Assembly (NCBI GenBank): GCA_031273265.1
Contig: JAISSH010000028.1
Location: 1-38,213 of the forward strand
Source: Treponema sp.
Lineage (GTDB): Bacteria > Spirochaetota > Spirochaetia > Treponematales > Breznakiellaceae
Length of the DNA: 38,213 bases
Direction: 5' to 3'
Part shown: positions 1-6,853 of the stretch, piece after piece
Numbering within the stretch: position 1 is the first letter of the stretch
How the letters are laid out: each line of letters opens with the position of its first letter
Translations under genes and position numbers: made by a program
Notes under the pieces: model-generated
What the model saw: the letters and a program-made list of their open reading frames with translations, nothing else
What the model was told of the DNA's origin: nothing
The model's database searches: none

Positions 1-1388
1 TTGTTTTCGGAAAAAGCGTCCCCGATTAATTGAAAGCCGACAGGTAAACCTGCCGCGTCAAATCCGCAGGGAAGCGCAACTGCCGGAAGTCCGGCGAGAT
101 TGATTGAGACGGTGTAGATGTCGCCCATGTACATCTTGATTGGGTCGCCGACATTTTCACCTAACTTGTACGCCGTGGTCGGCGCGACTGGCGAGAGTAT
201 CATGTCAAACTGTTTGAACAATTTATTGTAAGCGTCCTTGATAAGAGCGCGGACTTGCAGGGCTTTTTTGTAATAGGCGTCGTAGTAACCCGATGAGAGC
301 ACGAACGAGCCGAGCATTATTCTTCTTTTTATTTCCATCCCGAAACCTTCGCTTCGAGAGAGGCGGTAAACTTCGGAGAGCGTGTTCGCCTTCGCGCTTC
401 GATAACCGTACTTCAAGCCGTCATAGCGCGAAAGGTTAGACGAGGCTTCGGCGCAGGCGATGATGTAGTAGGTGGGGATCAGATAATCCATCAGCGGCAT
501 TTCAAATTCTTCAATCTTCGCGCCTGCCGCCTCAAGCTCTTTCGCCGCAGAAAGAACGGCGGTCTTTACATCGTCATCAATTCCGCTTCCAAAATAATTG
601 CGCGGTAAGCCGATCTTAAAAGGTTGACTTTCACTCTTTGCGCTGAAGTCAAACGGCTTTTCAATGACGCAGGTGCTGTCTCGCGTGTCCGGCCCTGAGA
701 TAATTTCCAGCATTGCGGCGCAGTCATTAATGTTCTGGCCGATTGGTCCGATCTGGTCAAGAGATGAGGCGTAGGCAATCAGCCCGTAACGCGACACTGC
801 GCCGTAAGTCGGCTTGATTCCTGTAACGCCGCAAAATGCGCAAGGCTGGCGGATACTGCCGCCCGTATCGGAACCGAGAGCCGCAGGAATCTCACGCGCC
901 GCAACTGCCGCCGCACTGCCGCCTGACGAACCGCCCGCAACACGCGCAATGTCCCACGGATTATGCACCGCGCCGGACACGCCCGTTTCGCTCGAGCCGC
1001 CCATCGCGTACTCGTCCATGTTGAGTTTCCCGATGAGGATCATTCCCGCTTGTTCCAGCTTCTCCACGACAGCGGCGTTGAAAACCGGCGTGTAGCTTTC
1101 GAGCATTTTTGACGCGCAGGTGGTCGCAATTCCCGTTGTGGAAATGTTATCTTTCAGCGCGATTGGCGCTCCGGCAAGCGGCGAAAGTTCCTCGCCCTTA
1201 TCAAGCCGCGACTGGATTTCTTTCGCGCGAGTAAGAGCGCTCTCCTTTGACAGTGCGAGAAATGCGTTAAGACGGCTGTCATTCTTTTCTATTGAATCAA
1301 TGTACGCGCTCACTACTTCGGGCACACTGAGTTTTTTCGCTTTTATCGCCGCCGCTAATTCCAACGCGCTTTGCTCAAACATTGACAT
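1..1388 (-). CDS. gatA: Aspartyl/glutamyl-tRNA amidotransferase subunit A, 3' part outside window
   Basis: Reverse-strand reading from ATG at 1388 ([22 protein letters not shown]...) stays open to the window edge. It contains the Ser-rich amidase signature ([39 protein letters not shown]) and lies directly downstream of gatC. Confidence 0.93.
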   Translation of the reverse strand, partial: [462 protein letters not shown]

Positions 1389-1396
1389 CACCTTTC

Positions 1397-1684
1397 TCAC
1401 TCGACCGTTTTAGGCGCGACGGTAAATTCATCGTTCCTGCTCGGCGCGTTGTTCAAAACAAACACGCGTTCTAAAGAAGCGCGTACCTCATCGTCTCTAA
1501 AGGCGTTTACATCGTCAAAAGGGTGGCTTCGCTCGCTCACGCCGTTGGTGTCTATCTCGCTGAGCCGCGCCATATAGTCAAGAATTTTCTGCAAATCTCC
1601 GGTTAAACTGGTTTTTTCGCCGTCCGAAAGCGCGAGGCAAGACAGGTCTTCCAAGTACGAGATCAGTTTACTGTCAATTTGCAT
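1397..1684 (-). CDS. gatC: Aspartyl/glutamyl-tRNA amidotransferase subunit C
   Basis: 95 aa, GatC-like pattern (LEDLSCLALSDGEKTSLTGDLQKILDYMARLSEIDTNGV), upstream of gatA. Confidence 0.9.
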   Translation of the reverse strand: MQIDSKLISYLEDLSCLALSDGEKTSLTGDLQKILDYMARLSEIDTNGVSERSHPFDDVNAFRDDEVRASLERVFVLNNAPSRNDEFTVAPKTVE

Positions 1685-1755
1685 GGCTTCTCCTGATTAG
1701 GAGTATAGAATAAAACGCGCCGTGTGTTCAAGGATAATGGTGAATTGGGAATGTA

Positions 1756-1785
1756 TTGACAATAGTATCATTTTATAGTACCATA
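1756..1785 (+). promoter_or_regulatory. Putative promoter of the HicB-like gene
   Basis: TTGACA followed by the AT-rich segment TATAGTACCAT just upstream of the ATG at 1791. Confidence 0.4.
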
Positions 1786-1790
1786 AAAAT

Positions 1791-2147
1791 ATGAACTCCA
1801 AAAAAAATATGATGGAGTATAAAGGGTATTTAGGCGCTGTTGAGTATGACGCTCAAGCAAAAATTTTTCACGGAGACATTGTCAACACCAGAGATGTTAT
1901 CACATTTCAAGGTACAACTGTTAAAGAGATAGAACGTGCTTTTAAGGACTCCATTGACGATTATATTTCGTGGTGTGAAGAAGAAGGCGTAGAACCTGAA
2001 AAACCATACTCAGGTAAATTCAATGTCAGGCTTTCACCGGAACTTCACCGTCAGATTGCAATATTGGCAAAGAAAAAGCATATTTCCCTTAATAATTTTG
2101 TGGAAAAAGCTATAACAGATGAAATTGCGTTGTTGCACGAAGCATGA
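1791..2147 (+). CDS. HicB-family antitoxin-like protein (HicB fold plus RHH DNA-binding domain)
   Basis: 118 aa. MEYKGYLGAVEYDAQAKIFHGDIVNTRDVITFQGTTVKEIERAFKDSIDDYISWCEEEG plus FNVRLSPELHRQIAILAKKKHISLNNFVEKAI match the HicB/RHH architecture. Confidence 0.85.
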   Translation: MNSKKNMMEYKGYLGAVEYDAQAKIFHGDIVNTRDVITFQGTTVKEIERAFKDSIDDYISWCEEEGVEPEKPYSGKFNVRLSPELHRQIAILAKKKHISLNNFVEKAITDEIALLHEA

Positions 2148-2180
2148 TGTCTTTGTGTGATGTAAAACAAAACTTCCGCG

Positions 2181-2209
2181 ATAGCCCCCGCAATTTCTGC
2201 AAGGGCTAT
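2181..2209. terminator. Hairpin between converging genes, possible terminator
   Basis: ATAGCCC...GGGCTAT inverted repeat after the HicB-like stop, overlapping the 3' end of the convergent ORF. Confidence 0.45.
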
Positions 2210-3285
2210 TGCTCTATGACTAAAAAGTACCTGACACCGCTGGCGTTATCCGGCACTTTTGCTTCCATATTCCATTCTCCATTATTATAAACATAGATTC
2301 CTGCCTTACAGCCGTTTAGATTATAGAAATCATCAAAATCATTTTCAAAAGAATTATTTAATTTCACATTTGAACCAATTTTTATTTTATTTAATTTGTT
2401 GCCGATAAAAGTACCTTCAAGTTCAAATTTTGATCTTAAAAATTGTAAATCTGGACTGCCACAAAAGGCTTGATGACCGATAACTATTACTGAATCAGGT
2501 ATTTCAATAAATGTAATACCGCTTTCCTGAAATGCCCTGTCGCCTATAGTTTTTACCGTACCGGGAATTTTAATGTCAGATAAAAATGTTGTAAAAGCAA
2601 AAGCTTCTTTTCCTATTGATTCGATAGTATCAGGCAATACTACAGTTCTAATTCTGTTATTTACGCTCATTCCATACAGACCAGAAGTAAGCATTGGACC
2701 GCCAGAGAATTTGTTTTCTTTTAATACTTTCTGGTATAGTGCGGGAAATTGCGCATCTCCTTTGAATGCATTATTACCGATTGCTTTTACTTTCATTTTT
2801 TTAATTTTCGGAGGTATAGATATAACTTCATCTATCCCTCTATAACTTAAAATAGTAACTTCATTTCGATTGTCTATAAGAATAAAAAAATCTTTTGGGT
2901 TTGAGTATTTTGGCATAGAAAGCAATATTGAATTCCATATTAATAGCACAACAGTTGAAACAGTTACGATAGTACCAATAATTCTTAGAGCTATTTTTTT
3001 ATCTTTCCACAACGAAAATAATGCTGCCATTAAACCAATAATAAATATAATAAAACGCAAATCAAACTTAAAATTTAAATTAATAAGTAATAATACAACA
3101 CTTATAATGATACTCAACATCAAAAAGACATCAAACGCCAGTAACGCAATATATTTTTTATATAACGATTTTGTGTCATTAATCACAATTTCATTTTCGC
3201 AGCTGGAACAAACAACTTTAATAGGTTCGTTCTTTTTAATTTTTTCAATTTCAATTTTTTTTCCACAATTACATTTAATTTTCAT
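2206..3285 (-). CDS. Zinc-ribbon + TM + BspA-like leucine-rich-repeat protein
   Basis: N-terminal paired Cys motifs (CNCGKK...CSSCENEI), hydrophobic TM segments, then LRR_5-like repeats (AIGNNAFKG, SIGKEAFAFTTF, TIGDRAFQESG, VIGHQAFCGS). Confidence 0.75.
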   Translation of the reverse strand: MKIKCNCGKKIEIEKIKKNEPIKVVCSSCENEIVINDTKSLYKKYIALLAFDVFLMLSIIISVVLLLINLNFKFDLRFIIFIIGLMAALFSLWKDKKIALRIIGTIVTVSTVVLLIWNSILLSMPKYSNPKDFFILIDNRNEVTILSYRGIDEVISIPPKIKKMKVKAIGNNAFKGDAQFPALYQKVLKENKFSGGPMLTSGLYGMSVNNRIRTVVLPDTIESIGKEAFAFTTFLSDIKIPGTVKTIGDRAFQESGITFIEIPDSVIVIGHQAFCGSPDLQFLRSKFELEGTFIGNKLNKIKIGSNVKLNNSFENDFDDFYNLNGCKAGIYVYNNGEWNMEAKVPDNASGVRYFLVIEQ

Positions 3286-3316
3286 ATAAGCCTCCTTTAA
3301 TCATTTCGTTTCTCTC

Positions 3317-4291
3317 TCACGGTCTTTCAATAAAATGAAATTTAATATCTCTTATTTTATCATGGCTATGCCATCCGCCTAAGGTTTCTTTTTTATTAGG
3401 ATTTACCACTAATGAAAATTTGCTCCACCTACCGCCAACTACCAAAAGTTGAACACCGCCAATCAATAATGGTATGTCTGAACTATTGAAAAAATCAAAG
3501 TAGTAATAGTCTGTCCAACCCCCCCACCTATTATAGGTAATAAAATTCCAGTATTTATTTGTCTTGACGATTTCCATATTATTTGTTTCAATTACATCTA
3601 TTGTCCAATCGTCATAATTGCGTAAAATGTAATAAACTATTATATCTACCCAATAATCAGTATATTCGCCTTTCAGGTATATTTGGGCGTTTATCTTATA
3701 ATCATTCCCTATATTTCCCATATTTTGATAATTTATCATTTCTACTTCATTTGCTGATTTTACTTCCCAATTCCAATTTTGTCCCAGATAACCATCAGGA
3801 CCTTCTGATATTTTTCTACCGACTAAATCATTGGGCAGATTCTGTATATCGTGTCGAGGTGGTATTATAGTTAAAATCAAATTATCAATCTGTGCCATGA
3901 GCGCAATAATGGTATCATCGACTGGCAGGTTAGTATCACGATAACCGTTATATGCGTACTGGAATACATTATTTTTTTGTTGATTAGTGGAATATCTACT
4001 GCTCAATTCAAGATAATATTGATCCGCCCTCTGTAAACTATTATTATATTGTACATTTATTTGGTCGTTTATTTCCTGCTCTTTTCTTCGCGCTTCTATG
4101 CGTGTCTGAAAATGATAGGAACTAAAATCTTTAATAAATTCTGAATAATATTTTTTGCGAAGTTCAGTTAATTCACGTTCGCTATCGTAATATTTTTTTG
4201 CGGCTTTGATTCCGTCTGCTTCCGGTGAAGAACAGGCACATACAAAAATACTCAATAGTACGCCGATGAATAATTTGTTTTTCAAACGCAT
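3317..4291 (-). CDS. Hypothetical lipoprotein
   Basis: 324 aa, signal peptide with lipobox (MRLKNKLFIGVLLSIFVCACSS). Confidence 0.7.
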   Translation of the reverse strand: MRLKNKLFIGVLLSIFVCACSSPEADGIKAAKKYYDSERELTELRKKYYSEFIKDFSSYHFQTRIEARRKEQEINDQINVQYNNSLQRADQYYLELSSRYSTNQQKNNVFQYAYNGYRDTNLPVDDTIIALMAQIDNLILTIIPPRHDIQNLPNDLVGRKISEGPDGYLGQNWNWEVKSANEVEMINYQNMGNIGNDYKINAQIYLKGEYTDYWVDIIVYYILRNYDDWTIDVIETNNMEIVKTNKYWNFITYNRWGGWTDYYYFDFFNSSDIPLLIGGVQLLVVGGRWSKFSLVVNPNKKETLGGWHSHDKIRDIKFHFIERP

Positions 4292-4346
4292 AATGTATTC
4301 ACCTCAATATCGGACGCTGTGCGCCTGTTTTCTCTTTAAAAAAATT

Positions 4347-4390
4347 AAATGAAAAGTGAAAAAAGTTTTTTCCTTCTTCACTTTTCATTT
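4347..4390 (-). terminator. Perfect 14-bp inverted repeat, likely terminator of the minus-strand lipoprotein operon
   Basis: AAATGAAAAGTGAA (4347-4360) and TTCACTTTTCATTT (4377-4390) with a 16-nt loop. On the minus strand it is followed by a T-rich tract. Confidence 0.5.
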
Positions 4391-4408
4391 TTTCCTTGTT
4401 ACTCCGCT

Positions 4409-4930
4409 TTACCCCAAAAACACCCTGTGCTTCGCAGGTGTAGCCTTGCCTACACTTGGTGTACTTTGCAACATACGCTGAACCGCATTTCTATAAACAA
4501 CCGTAGCGATAGAACTGGTCTTTAGATACAATGTCCTAAACTCGCCGTCTCTTACTTCCCAATTATTGGCAAGATTATTTACCAAAACTATTTGTGCATT
4601 GGCATTATTAGCGAACGCGGTTTCAAACTGACCTTTTACTGGACCAGGAGCCGTTGGATCCGTATACGCCGCGTTAAATGCCGTAATGACGTTTGCAACA
4701 ACGGCGTCCCAATCTGCATTAAGATACAGGTCGCTTGTACTGATTGTTACTTTGCCGTCAAATGCCAAGCCGTTGTCTTGTGTAATTGTTTTGGGTTGCG
4801 GTACGGACGCTGTTTCTTCATTGTTGTTGTCGTCGTCGTTGTTGTTATCGTCTTTGTCGCACCCTGCCATTGAGAACCCGATTACCGCTATAATGGCGAT
4901 AATTGCTAACAGTTTAATCGCTGTTTTCAT
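4409..4930 (-). CDS. Hypothetical lipoprotein (second gene of the operon)
   Basis: Start re-assigned to MKTAIKLLAIIAIIAVIGFSMAGCDKDD at 4930, with RBS aaggag 5' of it. Asn/Asp-rich linker after the lipidated Cys; no domain recognised. Confidence 0.7.
   Translation of the reverse strand: MKTAIKLLAIIAIIAVIGFSMAGCDKDDNNNDDDNNNEETASVPQPKTITQDNGLAFDGKVTISTSDLYLNADWDAVVANVITAFNAAYTDPTAPGPVKGQFETAFANNANAQIVLVNNLANNWEVRDGEFRTLYLKTSSIATVVYRNAVQRMLQSTPSVGKATPAKHRVFLG
4871..4930 (-). repeat. 60-bp direct repeat copy 1 (lipoprotein signal-peptide cassette)
   Basis: Identical base for base to 5817-5876. Confidence 0.95.
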
Positions 4931-4949
4931 AAAATGCTCCTTTATATAA

Positions 4950-5075
4950 TTAAAAAGCCCGCACGGCACGAACCGAGATCCAACTGTTCTTGCCGTTGTA
5001 GAGTTCGTCCAGATAGCCATCGCTGAATCTCTGATGCCATGCTTGGTTATTACTGTACTGCGACGAGGACCAGTA
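4950..5075 (-). other. Candidate DGR variable region (VR)
   Basis: Encodes YWSSSQYSNNQAWHQRFSDGYLDELYNGKNSWISVRAVRAF* at the extreme C-terminus. Conserved framework with scattered non-conserved residues, ending in a GC-rich IMH-like stretch (GTTCGTGCCGTGCGGGC). Confidence 0.6.
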
Positions 5076-5876
5076 ACTAGTTATCTCACTTATATTGCCA
5101 ACTGAAGTTTTGTTCACATAGAGCTGGTTCAGTTCGTCTTTGCTCGGTAAAAACCAGTCTGTTTTGCCGCCGTTGCTATAGTCGTCGCAGGCTTTTGCCG
5201 CAGGCGCGTTAGTATTCAACGTAGCAAGAATAAGGGCGGTGTTTTTCCTGCCGGTTCCTATTTCTGTTGCCGTACCTGCAATGTTGGTCGAAGTTTCGTT
5301 TTGCGTAGCCCATTGTGTTGCTGTCATATCGACAGGAGCAGCTTCAAGATAGTGGGCGGTATAATTTTCTGCGGGGTTTACCATTTGTACAGTAAAGCCC
5401 GTATCGCTTTTATAGAAGATTTTTCCCCCGCCGGGACCTTCGGCGCCAAGATTGTATACAGGGATAGACTCGTAGGAAATAGTTACCGTCTTGGGCGAAC
5501 CGCTTATGGTATAGCCGGTCTTTGCCACCGCTACGGTCAATGTCCCGTTCGCGGTAAAGCCGCTAATGCCTAAAGTATACGTCGGTCCCGCGCCGCTCAA
5601 GGCTCCATTCGTTACGCCCGCTACGTCGCTGAGGGTAATGTCATTGGCGGAAAGCCCGGTAATCGCCGCGCTAAAAGTAAGCGTCAGCGTTGTGGTTGTG
5701 GTGGTCGTGCTGCTGTATGCCGTCAGGCTGCTGAATGTAACCGGAGTAGCACCACTGCCGCCGCCACCACCGCCACCACCGCCCCCGCCAGTATTGCCGT
5801 CATCGCAAGCGGCTAATGAGAACCCGATTACCGCTATAATGGCGATAATTGCTAACAGTTTAATCGCTGTTTTCAT
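4950..5876 (-). CDS. Lipoprotein with Ig-like domain and C-terminal DUF1566 (C-type-lectin-like) domain; candidate DGR variable protein
   Basis: Lipobox SLAACDD, Gly11 linker, Ig-like segment (TLTFSAAITGLSANDITLSDVAG...TVAVAKTGYTISGSPKTVTISY), then DUF1566 hallmarks (GGGKIFYK, GKTDWFLPSKDELNQLY, YWSSSQ, SVRAVRAF). Confidence 0.85.
   Translation of the reverse strand: MKTAIKLLAIIAIIAVIGFSLAACDDGNTGGGGGGGGGGGSGATPVTFSSLTAYSSTTTTTTTLTLTFSAAITGLSANDITLSDVAGVTNGALSGAGPTYTLGISGFTANGTLTVAVAKTGYTISGSPKTVTISYESIPVYNLGAEGPGGGKIFYKSDTGFTVQMVNPAENYTAHYLEAAPVDMTATQWATQNETSTNIAGTATEIGTGRKNTALILATLNTNAPAAKACDDYSNGGKTDWFLPSKDELNQLYVNKTSVGNISEITSYWSSSQYSNNQAWHQRFSDGYLDELYNGKNSWISVRAVRAF
5817..5876 (-). repeat. 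60-bp direct repeat copy 2 (lipoprotein signal-peptide cassette)
   Basis: Identical to 4871-4930; encodes MKTAIKLLAIIAIIAVIGFS. Confidence 0.95.
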
Positions 5877-6081
5877 GTTTTTGCTCCTTTTGTAGTTTTG
5901 GCTAGTTGCGGAGTGTAAGATTACCGTTGATACGGCGATTTACATACAACGTTTCCTAGAAACTCCCCATAATCTTAATATATTTCTTGAAAACTATCAA
6001 TAAGGAATAGGAAAATTACTATAGGAAAGTGTGTAAAGAACTAAAAGACAGTTATCATTTACTTATAGATAGTGGGAGAAA

Positions 6082-6414
6082 ATGGAAAAAATTCGGGAAA
6101 TTTTGGCACAAAACATGAAAATATACCGCCAAAAACTCGGAATTACACAACCAGAACTAGCAGAACGGGCTAATATTTCCACCAATTTTATAGGCATGAT
6201 CGAGCAGAAACGAAAATTTCCTGCCCCAGAAATGCTGGATCGGATAGCTAATGCTTTAGAAATCGAAACCGCTGAACTCTTTGAAACTTCCGCTTCTCCT
6301 CAAGCCGAACTAAAGAAACTCCATAAGGAAATACTATCTGACTTGGATCGGGCTATTGGCGAAGCTGTAGGTAAAGCCATTAAAGAACAATATAAAGACA
6401 ATAAGCCGAAATAA
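6082..6414 (+). CDS. XRE-family helix-turn-helix regulator
   Basis: 110 aa, IREILAQNMKIYRQKLGITQPELAERANISTNFIGMIEQKRKFPAPEMLDRIANALEI. Divergent from the DUF1566 lipoprotein operon. Confidence 0.88.
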   Translation: MEKIREILAQNMKIYRQKLGITQPELAERANISTNFIGMIEQKRKFPAPEMLDRIANALEIETAELFETSASPQAELKKLHKEILSDLDRAIGEAVGKAIKEQYKDNKPK

Positions 6415-6853
6415 TGCGGTTTCAAAAAGTTTTTTCCCGAAAGCAAAAATGCGCCAAAAGATGAAATTAAAGATACGATTATTGATCTTGTCCGCTCTTT
6501 GTAAAATAGAAACCGGAGCAACATATTTATATTTTGAGGAAGTATTAGATAGCAATCGTAACAAAGCATTACGAGGTCGGACATTTTTCAAGATAATTAA
6601 AAAGATTGATATGAAAAACTTTGAAAGAATAATAACGATGAATAAAATCACAGATTTGACAAAGGCAAAAAAAATAGCAGCCGGAGGCTATCCCGGCGGT
6701 GAAGCATGGTAAACCACGCCCGGCGGCAGCCGCTTCCGCCCCTTCGCTATACCTAAAAGTATCGTATAAAAGCCTTTGTCTGTCAAGCATTTTCGTCTCT
6801 CCGCGACCTGTGGCTCTGTTTTCATTCCCTCAAAAATCCCATATAATTCCGTC

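Noticed and set aside
5566-5895. Plus-strand ORF with a poly-proline run (PPPPPPPPPPP)
   Set aside because: This is the antisense of the Gly11 linker of the DUF1566 lipoprotein; the minus-strand gene has a signal peptide, RBS and domains.
6449-6712. Plus-strand 87-aa ORF upstream of leuS as a real gene or DGR accessory (avd)
   Set aside because: No RBS, no recognisable family and no Avd-like pattern; kept only as an unexplained intergenic region.
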